A DNA stretch of 32,842 nt from contig NZ_BQXQ01000050.1 of assembly GCF_030159055.1 (NCBI RefSeq), forward strand, positions 1-32,842. Direction: 5' to 3'. Shown one piece after another: positions 9,687-20,347 of the stretch; within the stretch, counting starts at the first letter, position 1, and each line of letters starts with the position of its first letter. This DNA comes from Acidovorax sp. SUPP3334. GTDB lineage: Bacteria > Pseudomonadota > Gammaproteobacteria > Burkholderiales > Burkholderiaceae_C. The notes under the pieces are model-generated. The model ran no database searches, was not told the DNA's origin, and was given only the letters and a program-made list of their open reading frames with translations. Made by a program: the position numbers and the translations under genes.

Positions 9687-10781
9687 TTACTCTTTGGTGC
9701 CGATCGCGTGAAGGGTTGGCGCAGCGCCTATCGCGGGAAGTTTTTCAACCCAGGTGCGTACACGTTCCGCATCACCGAGACGACTGAACTTGCCGGCAGA
9801 ATCCAGGAAGACCATGATCAGCTTGCGGCCGGATATCTGGGCTTGCATGACCAGGCAGCGACCTGCTTCGGAAATGTAGCCAGTCTTCTGAAGACCAATG
9901 TCCCAAGCCGGGCTCTTCACCAGTCGATTGGTGTTGTTGTACTGCAGCGTACGGCGCCCGACGGCCACCTCATAGCTGGGAGATGTGGTGAGTTCACGCA
10001 ACATCGGATCGCCATGCGCAACATTGACCAGAGTGGCCAAATCACGGGCACTGGATTGGTTATGGCTCGACAGGCCGGTGGGTTCCACATAGCGAGTGTC
10101 CGTCATGCCGAGCAATTTCGCTTTGGCATTCATCTGAGCGACGAAAGCCTCCAACCCGCCAGGGAATGTGCGCCCCAGAGCATGTGCGGCCCGGTTCTCG
10201 CTGGACATGAGTGCCAAATGCATCATCTCACCGCGGGTCAGCGTGGTACCGACGGCCAGCCGTGAACTGCTGAACTTCTCCGTATCCACATCGTCCTGCG
10301 TGATGGTGATGGGCTCATCCATCGGCAGACGTGCCTGCGAGACAAGAAGCCCTGTCATCAGCTTGGTCAACGAAGCAATGGGCAGGACAGCGTGGTCATT
10401 CTTGCTGAGCAGCACCTCATTGGTATCTTGGTCGATGACCAAGGCGACGCTTGATTTCAAATCCAGAGGATCGGTGAGGGAGTGCAATCCGGCCGCTTGG
10501 CCGAACGACAATTTTTCAGGCACAACCGCCATCCGGGCGACCGTCTTCACGCTGCGGGCAGAGATCCGGGTGGCTTTGACACGGGTCACGGCTTTGCGCG
10601 AAACCGCCGTGGAAGAGCGGGCGACCGGGCGCTGTTTGGCCGTACTGGATGCCGCCTGCTTCTTGATCTGCACCTTTTTTCGCTCAGTCGCATGCACCGT
10701 CGTGGCCGTGAGCGCAATGCTCATCGCTAGAAACGCAACGGTGCGAAAGAAGCGGGAAGAAACGCGAGGGCGTACATGCAT
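9687..10781 (-). CDS. pbpG: D-alanyl-D-alanine endopeptidase (PBP7-like)
   Basis: A 364-residue periplasmic penicillin-binding protein of the S11 family that cuts peptidoglycan cross-links. An N-terminal signal peptide is visible: basic start, then FFRTVAFLAMSIALTATTVHA to about residue 31. A long basic Ser/Ala/Lys/Arg-rich stretch to about residue 85 follows and could bind the wall or nucleic acid. The catalytic motifs are S137-L-T-K140, S194-E-N196 and a KTG near residue 304 (LQKTGYISEAG). GGAG lies nine bases before the ATG. The charged linker makes it somewhat longer than enteric PBP7. It stands alone, convergent with the IclR gene and separated from leuA by a terminator. Confidence 0.93.
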   Translation of the reverse strand: MHVRPRVSSRFFRTVAFLAMSIALTATTVHATERKKVQIKKQAASSTAKQRPVARSSTAVSRKAVTRVKATRISARSVKTVARMAVVPEKLSFGQAAGLHSLTDPLDLKSSVALVIDQDTNEVLLSKNDHAVLPIASLTKLMTGLLVSQARLPMDEPITITQDDVDTEKFSSSRLAVGTTLTRGEMMHLALMSSENRAAHALGRTFPGGLEAFVAQMNAKAKLLGMTDTRYVEPTGLSSHNQSSARDLATLVNVAHGDPMLRELTTSPSYEVAVGRRTLQYNNTNRLVKSPAWDIGLQKTGYISEAGRCLVMQAQISGRKLIMVFLDSAGKFSRLGDAERVRTWVEKLPAIGAAPTLHAIGTKE

Positions 10782-10826
10782 CAGAGTGCTCCAAGCGGTA
10801 AAAAGTGTTTTTCAGTGTACAGAATC

Positions 10827-10861
10827 GAAAAAAGTCGCGCAAGATCAATACCTTGCGCGAC
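10827..10861 (-). terminator. Rho-independent terminator of leuA
   Basis: GTCGCGCAAG (10834-10843) and CTTGCGCGAC (10852-10861) form a perfect 10-bp stem with an 8-base loop. On the minus strand the stem is followed by TTTTTTCG. It lies 36 bases past the leuA stop. Confidence 0.88.
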
Positions 10862-10896
10862 CTTTCAATAAAGTGAATGAATTATAAATTCGATGG

Positions 10897-12435
<1,539 letters not shown>

Positions 12436-12479
12436 TGTGTTTCTCCAAGGATGGTGGGCTCGCCATTTGAAATTCTGGC

Positions 12480-12520
12480 ACGCAAAAGAAAAAGGCCCGT
12501 CGCGCATGCATACGGGCCTT
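12480..12520 (-). promoter_or_regulatory. Attenuator-like terminator in the leuA leader
   Basis: AAGGCCCGT (12492-12500) pairs with ACGGGCCTT (12512-12520): a 9-bp stem with an 11-base loop, followed on the minus strand by TTTTTCTTTTG. It lies about 57 bases upstream of the leuA start and downstream of pssA, so it would stop transcription before leuA. A competing pairing is visible: CGCGC just upstream (on the minus strand) with GCGCG in the loop. The hairpin is seen directly; control by leucine supply is inferred from leuA attenuators in other bacteria. Confidence 0.6.
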
Positions 12521-12541
12521 CAGAAAAAGCGCGCCTGTCCG

Positions 12542-12595
12542 CTATTGTCTCCACCCATAAGCAGATGACAGTGGCAGCCGTGCCAGCATTTTCAT
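12542..12595 (-). CDS. Candidate leuA leader peptide
   Basis: A 17-codon frame encoding MKMLARLPLSSAYGWRQ, ending 22 bases before the attenuator hairpin. Leucine codons (all CTG) stand at positions 4, 7 and 9. That is richer than expected by chance but weaker than the tandem Leu codons of classical leuL. No clear Shine-Dalgarno sequence precedes it, and the putative promoter would leave only a few untranslated bases. Translation is therefore uncertain; the position is the main argument. Confidence 0.35.
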   Translation of the reverse strand: MKMLARLPLSSAYGWRQ

Positions 12596-12602
12596 GCGGC
12601 GC

Positions 12603-12611
12603 AATGTAGCA
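12603..12611 (-). promoter_or_regulatory. Possible extended -10 promoter of leuA
   Basis: On the minus strand TGCTACATT fits an extended -10 (TGnTAnnnT). No convincing -35 is seen. It lies between the pssA stop and the candidate leader peptide, where a promoter for an attenuated leuA transcript would be expected. Confidence 0.3.
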
Positions 12612-12635
12612 CACCGGTCTTTGAAAATCCGGCGC

Positions 12636-13469
12636 TCATTTGTGCAGGCCGCGCTCATCCGGCTCGTCGGTCGACATGCTGATCACACTGCTGTGCTGAC
12701 CCTTGGCCTTGCGCCAAGCGTACACAAAATAACCGCTGAGGCCATAAAGCACGAACACGCTGAACAGTACGGTGGGTGGATGGATATTGATGATGGCAAT
12801 GCCCAATGCAATCAACACGATCACGGCGAATGGCACGCTTTTCTTCATCTGAATGTCTTTGAAGCTATAAAACGGCACGTTGGTCACCATGGTGAGGCCT
12901 GCGTAAAGCGTGAATCCGAACATGGTCCAGCTGACCTGAGACCAACTCATCCACAGGTCATCGCACCTGCGCACTCCCAGTTCCGTCAAGAGCCAGATGA
13001 ACCCGGCCACCAATGCAGCGGCGGCAGGCGATGGAAGGCCCTGAAAGTAGCGCTTGTCCACCACCCCGGTATTCACGTTGAAACGCGCCAGACGCAACGC
13101 CGCGCATGCGCAGTAAACGAAGGCCGCAATCCATCCCCAGCGGCCGAGCCCTTTGAGCGCCCACTCATAGGCGATGAGCGCCGGTGCTGCACCAAAAGAC
13201 ACCATGTCGGACAACGAATCCATCTGCTCGCCGAAGGCACTTTGCGTGTTGGTCATCCGGGCTACCCGGCCATCCAGGCTGTCCAGCACCATGGCGCAAA
13301 AGACGCCGACTGCAGCCAGGTCAAAACGCCCGTTCATAGCCATCACGATCGAATAGAACCCACCGAAAAGCGCAGCCAGCGTGAACAGGTTGGGCAATAT
13401 GTAGATGCCTTTGCGCCGCTTGCGCACCACCATGGGCGTGTCATTGGCGAAATCATTGCCCTCGTGCAT
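12636..13469 (-). CDS. pssA: CDP-diacylglycerol-serine O-phosphatidyltransferase
   Basis: A 277-residue membrane enzyme making phosphatidylserine, the precursor of phosphatidylethanolamine, from CDP-diacylglycerol and serine. The CDP-alcohol phosphotransferase signature is complete: D66-G67, A70-R71, G80, D84 and D88, within DSLDGRVARMTNTQSAFG. Several membrane segments follow. The frame is open to 13601, but the ATG at 13469 has GGAGGT just upstream and gives the start MHEGNDFANDTP. It sits between ilvC and leuA, as is common in betaproteobacteria. No psd gene accompanies it here, so the decarboxylase must be elsewhere. Confidence 0.93.
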   Translation of the reverse strand: MHEGNDFANDTPMVVRKRRKGIYILPNLFTLAALFGGFYSIVMAMNGRFDLAAVGVFCAMVLDSLDGRVARMTNTQSAFGEQMDSLSDMVSFGAAPALIAYEWALKGLGRWGWIAAFVYCACAALRLARFNVNTGVVDKRYFQGLPSPAAAALVAGFIWLLTELGVRRCDDLWMSWSQVSWTMFGFTLYAGLTMVTNVPFYSFKDIQMKKSVPFAVIVLIALGIAIINIHPPTVLFSVFVLYGLSGYFVYAWRKAKGQHSSVISMSTDEPDERGLHK

Positions 13470-13582
13470 CAAATCAACCTCCAGCGCCCACGCATCGGCG
13501 CAAGCGGCTATCAAAATAAGAGTGTCACAGCCCAACCCCGCTGGTCGGACAGCGGAGTGTAGTGCCTGACCGCCCTCGAAAT

Positions 13583-13612
13583 GGCCAAAGAAAAAGGCCA
13601 CCGCAGTGGCCT
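13583..13612 (-). terminator. Rho-independent terminator after ilvC
   Basis: AGGCCAC (13595-13601) pairs with GTGGCCT (13606-13612) over a CGCA loop. On the minus strand TTTTTCTTTGG follows. It lies 52 bases past the ilvC stop and separates ilvC from pssA. Confidence 0.78.
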
Positions 13613-13663
13613 CATTCCTGGATCGTCACGCTTGCGGACCAAACCGCAGGTGCGCAGCGAGGA

Positions 13664-14722
<1,059 letters not shown>

Positions 14723-14740
14723 TCAGGAAAGGCGTGGTGC

Positions 14741-15232
14741 TCAGACGCGCAAGATGCGCTCGCCGCGGCCGATACCGCTGGCACCGGTGCGGACGGTTTC
14801 CAAAATGGCAGTGCGGTCGATCGCCTGCAAGAACGCATCGTTTTTTGACTGGTCTCCCGTCAGCTCGACGGTGTAGCTCTTCTCGGTCACGTCGATGATG
14901 CGGCCGCGGAAAATATCAGCCATGCGCTTCATCTCCTCGCGTTCCTTGCCGACGGCACGCACCTTGACCATCATGAGCTCTCGCTCGGTGTAGGCGCCTT
15001 CGGTCAGATCCACCACTTTCACCACTTCGATGAGGCGGTTCAGATGCTTGGTGATCTGCTCGATCACGTCATCCGAACCTGTGGTCTGGATAGTCATGCG
15101 CGAAAGCGATGCATCCTCCGTAGGCGCGACGGTAAGAGATTCGATGTTGTACCCACGGGCAGAAAACAATCCGACGACACGCGAGAGCGCGCCGGGTTCG
15201 TTTTCCAGCAGGACGGCAATGATGTGTTTCAT
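14741..15232 (-). CDS. ilvH: Acetolactate synthase small (regulatory) subunit
   Basis: A 163-residue protein, the standard length. It binds and activates the large subunit and carries valine feedback control. The N-terminal ACT domain is MKHIIAVLLENEPGALSRVV, continuing LFSARGYNIESLTVAPTED. The C-terminal half includes the FRGRIIDVTEKSYTVELTG segment. The frame extends upstream to 15295, but ATG 15232 gives the invariant MKHII start. It follows ilvI after 139 bases that contain a copy of the 59-bp repeat. It could equally be labelled ilvN. Confidence 0.97.
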   Translation of the reverse strand: MKHIIAVLLENEPGALSRVVGLFSARGYNIESLTVAPTEDASLSRMTIQTTGSDDVIEQITKHLNRLIEVVKVVDLTEGAYTERELMMVKVRAVGKEREEMKRMADIFRGRIIDVTEKSYTVELTGDQSKNDAFLQAIDRTAILETVRTGASGIGRGERILRV

Positions 15233-15314
15233 GGTGCAGATTCCTCTTCTCGCTGCCCTCCCCTGGCGCTGGTAAGCGTCAGGCTTGGCAGGCAATAGAT
15301 TCGTCGTTGAGAAA

Positions 15315-15373
15315 TTGCTATTTATTTAAAAGCAGATTACGCTTGATGGACAAGCGCTGGGCGCCGATTGCTT
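15315..15373 (+). repeat. 59-bp interspersed repeat, copy A (ilvI-ilvH gap)
   Basis: Starts TTGCTA, has TTT at offset 11, AAAGCA in place of ATAGCT at offsets 15-20, and GGGCG in place of GGAGG at 45-49. These are the same offsets as in copies B (24423) and C (24909 down to 24851). The centre holds a dyad, CGCTTG/CAAGCG. It abuts the ilvI stop, so its right boundary is approximate. Confidence 0.5.
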
Positions 15374-17159
15374 AAAGGTCTTCCGACCCCAAGAGCATCT
15401 CTGTAATGCCTTTGCCAGACTGGACCATCGGAAAAACGTTTTCCGTGGGGTCGGTCCGGAAGTCCATGAAAACAGTGCGGTCCTTGAGCTTGCGCGCTTC
15501 TCGCAAGGCCGGCTCCACGTCTTCGGGACGCTCGATCAGCAAGCCCACATGGCCGTAGGCTTCGGCCAGCTTCACGAAATTGGGCAAGGCATCCATGTAA
15601 CTATGGCTATAGCGACCGGAATACTCAATCTCCTGCCACTGCCGCACCATACCGAGATAGCGGTTGTTCAACGCGCAGATCTTGATTGGCGTGTTGTATT
15701 GCAGGCAAGTCGAGAGTTCTTGAATGTTCATCTGCACCGAGCCTTCGCCCGTGATGCAAAACACTTCCGAGTCAGGCTTGGCCAGCTTGATGCCCATGGC
15801 GTAAGGAATGCCCACGCCCATCGTGCCCAGCCCGCCGGAGTTGATCCAGCGGCGAGGCTCGTCGAAACGGTAGTACTGCGCAGCCCACATCTGGTGCTGG
15901 CCGACGTCGGAGGTGACGTACGCGTCGGCATCCTTCGTCATGTTCCACAGAGTTTCAACGACGTACTGCGGCTTGATCACCTCGCGGTTGCTGCGGTCGT
16001 ATTTAAGGCAGTCGCGTTTGCGCCAGCCTTCAATCGTGTCCCACCACGCCGCCAAGGCGCCTGCGTCGGCCCGGGTGCTCGACTCTCCGACCATGTTGAT
16101 CAATTCGGTGAGCACGTCCTTGACATCCCCGACGATCGGAATGTCGACCTTTACGCGCTTGGAAATGCTCGACGGATCGATATCGATGTGAATGATCTTG
16201 CGGTCGTTCTGGGCAAAGTGCTTCACGTTGCCTATGACACGGTCATCGAAGCGAGCTCCCACGGCCAGCAACACATCGCAGTTTTGCATGGCGTTGTTGG
16301 CTTCGATCGTGCCATGCATTCCCAGCATTCCGAGAAACTTGCGATCGCTGGCTGGATAGGCACCCAGGCCCATCAAGGTGTTGGTGACCGGATACCCCAG
16401 CATGTCCACCAGAGTCCTCAATTCCTGCGTGGCGTTGCCCAAAAGCACGCCGCCGCCGGTATAGATATAAGGCCGTTTGGCCGTCAGCAGCAATTGCAGG
16501 GCCTTGCGAATCTGCCCACCATGGCCCTTGCGCACCGGGTTATAGGAGCGCATTTCAACGCTCTGCGGGTAGCCGCTGTAAGCCACTTTCTTGAAGGAGA
16601 CGTCCTTTGGAATATCGACCACCACGGGGCCGGGCCGACCGGTCCGGGCAATGTGGAAGGCCTTCTTCATCGTCATGGCCAGATCGCGGGCATCTTTGAC
16701 GAGGAAATTGTGCTTCACGATGGGCCGCGTAATGCCCACCGTATCGCACTCCTGGAACGCATCCAGCCCGATGGCGGGTGTGGGCACTTGACCAGAAATG
16801 ATGACCATGGGAATGGAGTCCATGTACGCCGTCGCAATGCCAGTCACTGCATTGGTCAATCCAGGACCCGAAGTGACAAGGGCTACACCGACTTCACCAG
16901 TCGCGCGGGCATAGCCATCAGCGGCGTGTACCGCAGCCTGCTCATGGCGCACCAGCACATGCTGAATGGTCTCTTGTTTGTAGAGCGCGTCGTAGATGTA
17001 GAGGACTGCGCCGCCCGGATAGCCCCATATGAACTGCACGCCTTCGGCCTGCAAAGACTTGATGAGGATTTCGGATCCCATAAGATCCTGCAAGGCGGAA
17101 TGCGAATGGCCCTGCGATGCAGCGGCTGCCGAAGTGATTTCGGCTTTGGAGATTTCCAT
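15372..17159 (-). CDS. ilvI: Acetolactate synthase large (catalytic) subunit
   Basis: A 595-residue thiamine diphosphate enzyme making acetolactate from pyruvate, the first common step to valine and leucine. The N-terminal Pyr domain has WGYPGGAVLYIYDALY and the catalytic glutamate E73 in VRHEQAAVHAADGYARATG. The C-terminal PP domain has the diphosphate/metal motif GEGSVQMNIQELSTCLQYN continuing to N-N-R-Y-L-G. I place the start at ATG 17159, eight bases after AAGG; a TTG two codons upstream is also open. It heads the ilv block and is divergent from the sigma factor gene, sharing a promoter region of about 280 bases. It could equally be called ilvB. Confidence 0.97.
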   Translation of the reverse strand: MEISKAEITSAAAASQGHSHSALQDLMGSEILIKSLQAEGVQFIWGYPGGAVLYIYDALYKQETIQHVLVRHEQAAVHAADGYARATGEVGVALVTSGPGLTNAVTGIATAYMDSIPMVIISGQVPTPAIGLDAFQECDTVGITRPIVKHNFLVKDARDLAMTMKKAFHIARTGRPGPVVVDIPKDVSFKKVAYSGYPQSVEMRSYNPVRKGHGGQIRKALQLLLTAKRPYIYTGGGVLLGNATQELRTLVDMLGYPVTNTLMGLGAYPASDRKFLGMLGMHGTIEANNAMQNCDVLLAVGARFDDRVIGNVKHFAQNDRKIIHIDIDPSSISKRVKVDIPIVGDVKDVLTELINMVGESSTRADAGALAAWWDTIEGWRKRDCLKYDRSNREVIKPQYVVETLWNMTKDADAYVTSDVGQHQMWAAQYYRFDEPRRWINSGGLGTMGVGIPYAMGIKLAKPDSEVFCITGEGSVQMNIQELSTCLQYNTPIKICALNNRYLGMVRQWQEIEYSGRYSHSYMDALPNFVKLAEAYGHVGLLIERPEDVEPALREARKLKDRTVFMDFRTDPTENVFPMVQSGKGITEMLLGSEDL

Positions 17160-17442
17160 GATCAACCTTTGCGAATTTCTCTGACGAAAAACCTTGGGTG
17201 CCCCTCATGCGCGCTCTTGTGGAGTCGACTTGGAACTTGAGGCTTCGGACATGGGCGAGATGATTGCTGCGCCGGACCGAGACCCGTTTGCCTTTTGAAT
17301 TGCAGGGCGGATTATGGCACTGCAACATGAGTCTTCGCCATTGCCTGCTGAAAAGATTTGGAATCGATGCGATAAACTCGGCAGTCCAACGCGCCGGTGC
17401 TGTCACCAGCGGATAACGCCCCGACAAGCGGGCAACCTTCTC

Positions 17443-18012
17443 TTGGCCACTGAACAAGAACTCTCCAATTTCCTCAAAGGCGTAGAAAAACGAGCGTACA
17501 AACGCTCGCTTTATCACGTACGAAACGAGGAATCGGCACTGGACATCGTTCAGGACAGCATGCTCAAACTGGCCGAGCATTACGGCGATAAGCCTGTGGC
17601 CGAGTTGCCCATGCTGTTCCAGCGCATTTTGTCCAATTGCACGCTGGACTGGTTCCGGCGGCAGAAAACGCGAAACGCGCTGTTTTCCAGCATGAGCGAT
17701 TTCGAAGGGCCTGGAGACGACGGCGCAGATTTTGATCTTCTGGAAGCTTATTCAGGACCGGAAGGTGGGGAAGCAGCACAGAGCGCAGAAGACCTGACAC
17801 GGCGTGCTCAGGTCTTTCATAACATCGAGGCAGAAATTCAAGAGTTGCCAGGGCGTCAACGGGAGGCGTTTTTGATGCGTTACTGGGAAGAGATGGATGT
17901 TGCGGAAACGGCGGCGGCAATGGGCTGCTCAGAGGGCAGCGTCAAAACGCACTGTTTTCGTGCCATCCAGACCCTCAGCAAAGCACTGAAGGCGAAAGGA
18001 ATCGAACTATGA
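17443..18012 (+). CDS. ECF-type RNA polymerase sigma factor
   Basis: About 189 residues. Sigma region 2 spans roughly residues 5-80 (SLYHVRNEESALDIVQDSML, then TLDWFRRQKTRN). Region 4 lies near 135-185 (ELPGRQREAFLMRYWEEMDV, then AAAMGCSEGSVKTHCFRAI). The frame is open to an ATG at 17314, but those 43 extra residues look non-coding, and homologues as I recall them start MATEQELSDFL; TTG 17443 gives that start. No strong Shine-Dalgarno sequence is seen for either. Its stop overlaps DUF3619 by four bases, suggesting the sigma factor and the membrane protein are made together, as in sigma/anti-sigma pairs. The regulon is unknown. Confidence 0.88.
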   Translation: MATEQELSNFLKGVEKRAYKRSLYHVRNEESALDIVQDSMLKLAEHYGDKPVAELPMLFQRILSNCTLDWFRRQKTRNALFSSMSDFEGPGDDGADFDLLEAYSGPEGGEAAQSAEDLTRRAQVFHNIEAEIQELPGRQREAFLMRYWEEMDVAETAAAMGCSEGSVKTHCFRAIQTLSKALKAKGIEL

Positions 18013-18455
18013 ATCATCAGTCTCCTACCCATCCCGCAGAAGTGGCCGCAGAGCGTTTTGCGCGTCGAGTCGCAACGCGCCTTACCGATGGAACCGCCGA
18101 ACTTCCCTACGATATTTCCGAGCGGCTGCGTGCCGCCCGGGTACAGGCCCTTTCGAAGCGCAAGGTGGTCGCTCCTGTCAGACAGACGGCGCCCGCGGTC
18201 TTGACCTCCGGCAGCAGTGCCGTGTTGGGCTGGGGCGGCGAAGGTGGCGGCTGGTGGCGAGCGTTGATGTCTGCGGTGCCGATTACCGCTTTGCTGGTGG
18301 GGCTGGTGGTCATCAACGTGGCGCAGGACGAAAAAGGCGTGAATGAGGTGGCAGAGGTCGATGCCGCTCTGCTCACCGATGATCTCCCGCCCTCTGCCTA
18401 CGCCGATCCAGGATTCCTTCAATTCCTCAAGACGTCCTCCAGCCAAAATCATTGA
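18009..18455 (+). CDS. DUF3619 single-pass membrane protein, candidate anti-sigma factor
   Basis: A 148-residue protein. Residues 1-60 are basic and soluble (RFARRVATRLTDGTAELPYD, then RLRAARVQALSKRK). One membrane segment lies near 86-104 (MSAVPITALLVGLVVIN), and the rest is an acidic C-terminus. It matches DUF3619, known to me only as an unnamed family next to ECF sigma genes in Burkholderiales. Overlap with the sigma gene (ATGA) and the layout of cytoplasmic N-terminus, one helix and outer tail fit an anti-sigma factor. That role is inference; no zinc-binding anti-sigma motif (HxxxCxxC) is present. Confidence 0.75.
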   Translation: MNHQSPTHPAEVAAERFARRVATRLTDGTAELPYDISERLRAARVQALSKRKVVAPVRQTAPAVLTSGSSAVLGWGGEGGGWWRALMSAVPITALLVGLVVINVAQDEKGVNEVAEVDAALLTDDLPPSAYADPGFLQFLKTSSSQNH

Positions 18456-18471
18456 CCGACCTGCCGACTGC

Positions 18472-19341
18472 ATGCCCGCCAGCCCTTTGGATGCCCCCCG
18501 CCTGATGCCAGCCGCCGTGCTGGCTTTCGTGTTGCTGGGCGCGCTCGTCGTTGGCGGCTGGCAAGCATGGACTCAGGTCGGCATGGCGCCCGTGGCGCCG
18601 CTTCCGGCAGAGGCGCTGGCCAGCAAACACACAGCCCGCGGACCCGAGGTTCTGCGGGTGCAGGATCCGGACAGCGCAGGATCGGGGCCGGCTTGGCAGT
18701 CATTGACGGCAGCCCAAAAAGAAGCGCTCCGCCCCCTGGCGGCCCGTTGGGCCATGCTGAGTGAAGCACAGAAACGGCGTTGGATCACCTTGTCTGCCAG
18801 CTTCCCGACCCTGTCGCCGCAAGAGCAGGAAAAAATGCTGGGTCGCATGGCTGACTGGGCCAGTCTCAGCTTGCAGCAACGCAGTCAGGCCCGGCTGAAT
18901 TACGCGGCGACAAAGAAATTGTCCGTGGATGACAAGTGGGCTCAGTGGGAGGCGTACCAAGCGCTTCCTACAGAAGAAAAGAAACAATTGGCGGCCCGGG
19001 CAGCACCCCGCCCCACTGGAGCCGCCACGGCAATCAATCCCGTGCCCACCCGCAAACTTGCGCGTGTGCCGGCAGCGACCGTCGCCAATGCGAATCGCCC
19101 CAATCCGCCCAAAATTCCGCCCGTGGGTGAGTTTCACCCCACTCAGGCTTTGCCCGTCTCCGCCCCAGCCAGGGGCACTGCCTTTGCCGTAGAAACGGCT
19201 CCGGTCGCGGTGCCCACGGCCGTTCCTGCGCCGTTGGCGCCATTGACTGCGACAGAATCTGCGGCAGAAGTTTCGCCCGCAACACCGCCAGCACCTGCAG
19301 CCGCGCCGGTCGACAACGGTCCGATTCATCCGCCGCAATAA
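18472..19341 (+). CDS. DUF3106 protein with membrane anchor and Pro/Ala-rich tail
   Basis: A 289-residue protein. A membrane segment (about residues 12-30, PAAVLAFVLLGALVVGGW) is followed by the DUF3106 region (about 70-165), rich in Trp, Gln and Arg: WQSLTAAQKEALRPLAARW, KRRWITLSASFPTLSPQEQ and DDKWAQWEAYQALPTEEKK. The C-terminal 110 residues are Ala/Pro/Val-rich and probably disordered. The start ATG 18472 lies 16 bases after the DUF3619 stop; an open frame upstream is only overlap. Function is unknown. The repeated W-x-x-L-S/T-x-x-Q/E pattern resembles periplasmic helical stress proteins such as CpxP in spirit only. Confidence 0.75.
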   Translation: MPASPLDAPRLMPAAVLAFVLLGALVVGGWQAWTQVGMAPVAPLPAEALASKHTARGPEVLRVQDPDSAGSGPAWQSLTAAQKEALRPLAARWAMLSEAQKRRWITLSASFPTLSPQEQEKMLGRMADWASLSLQQRSQARLNYAATKKLSVDDKWAQWEAYQALPTEEKKQLAARAAPRPTGAATAINPVPTRKLARVPAATVANANRPNPPKIPPVGEFHPTQALPVSAPARGTAFAVETAPVAVPTAVPAPLAPLTATESAAEVSPATPPAPAAAPVDNGPIHPPQ

Positions 19342-19347
19342 CGTCGC

Positions 19348-19893
19348 ATGCCTGTTTCCACGCCTCAAAGCGCCCTGGCCGCTCAGGAACGACGGACGGC
19401 AGCGATCAACGGCACCACGCCGTCGCTACGGCGCCGAATGGCATGCTGGCTGTACGAAGGCATGCTGATGTTCGGCGTGGTTTTCATTGCGGGCTATTTG
19501 TTCGGCACCCTCAGCCAGACCCGCAATGCGTTGGACAACCGGCATGCGCTGCAGGCTTTTCTCTTCGTGATTTTCGGCATCTACTTCGTCTGGTTCTGGG
19601 CCAAGGGGCAGACGTTGGCGATGAAAACCTGGCACATCCGCGTTGTAGACCGCACCGGCAAACCGATTACCCAGACGCGTGCGCTCGGCCGATATGCTTT
19701 GAGTTGGTTATGGTTTCTTCCCCCCCTGGCGGCGATTGCACCGTTTCAGTTGTCAGGCAGCGAATCAGCGGTGATCGTGCTGGGATGGGTGATCGTCTGG
19801 GCATTGCTGAGCCGCTTTCAACCGGAGCGGCAGTTCTGGCATGACGTATGGGCAGGCACGCGGCTTGTGCATTTCGCGCACGCCAAAAAGTAA
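19348..19893 (+). CDS. RDD-family membrane protein
   Basis: A 181-residue protein with three to four membrane segments: MLMFGVVFIAGYLFGTLS, ALQAFLFVIFGIYFVWFW, ALSWLWFLPPLAAIAPF and AVIVLGWVIVWALLS. Family marks are the early arginine in RRRMACWLYEGMLMFG, the KGQTLAMKTWHIRVVD stretch after the second helix and the late FWHDVWAGTRLV. RDD proteins have no settled function; some are proposed to act in ion exchange. It starts six bases after the DUF3106 stop, so it belongs to the same unit as the sigma factor cluster. Confidence 0.85.
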   Translation: MPVSTPQSALAAQERRTAAINGTTPSLRRRMACWLYEGMLMFGVVFIAGYLFGTLSQTRNALDNRHALQAFLFVIFGIYFVWFWAKGQTLAMKTWHIRVVDRTGKPITQTRALGRYALSWLWFLPPLAAIAPFQLSGSESAVIVLGWVIVWALLSRFQPERQFWHDVWAGTRLVHFAHAKK

Positions 19894-19951
19894 GGTCACC
19901 CTCTCCCGCCGGACTGCGAGTTGTCGTCAGGCCCGGCGAAAATGGCCATCT

Positions 19952-20347
19952 ATGTCCGCGCCTTTCACACCCCACCCCCACAAAGCCCGCACCGGCCTGC
20001 ATCGCATCTGGCACGCCGGGCACTACTCCATGCAGGGCCTGCGAGCAGGCTGGGCTGAGAAAGCCTTTCGCCTGGAAGCCTGCATGGCGTTCGTGTTGCT
20101 GCCCTCAGCGTTGTGGCTGGGCCGAGGCTGGGTAGAGGTTGCCCTGCTTGCCGGCACGGTCATGTTGGTTCTGATCACCGAGTTACTCAATTCAGGGATC
20201 GAGGCGGCAATCGATCGCATCGGGCCGGAATTGCATGAGCTGTCCAAACGCGCCAAGGACATGGGCAGCGCGGCTGTCCTGTTGAGTTTGCTGCTGTGCT
20301 CAGGTGTTTGGATCGCAGCGTTGTTTCAGAGGTTGTTTCATGGCTGA
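19952..20347 (+). CDS. dgkA: Diacylglycerol kinase
   Basis: A 131-residue integral membrane enzyme phosphorylating diacylglycerol, which recycles lipid left over from envelope glycan synthesis. Visible features: the amphipathic N-terminus with GWAEKAFRLEACMAF, a second helix AFVLLPSALWLG, the conserved ITELLNSGIEAAIDRIGPE active-site segment (E-x-x-N-S/T-x-I-E), then LSKRAKDMGSAAVLLS and a final helix. The frame is open to 19841, but ATG 19952 gives the family length. It overlaps the next gene by eight bases. Confidence 0.93.
   Translation: MSAPFTPHPHKARTGLHRIWHAGHYSMQGLRAGWAEKAFRLEACMAFVLLPSALWLGRGWVEVALLAGTVMLVLITELLNSGIEAAIDRIGPELHELSKRAKDMGSAAVLLSLLLCSGVWIAALFQRLFHG

Noticed and set aside
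15549-17240. A 563-codon open frame opposite ilvI.
   Set aside because: Antisense shadow of a clear full-length acetolactate synthase gene; no ribosome-binding site and no domain.
17314-17442. A longer sigma factor beginning at the ATG at 17314.
   Set aside because: The extra 43 residues are Cys/Arg/Pro-rich and unlike a sigma N-terminus, and homologues start at the position of TTG 17443.
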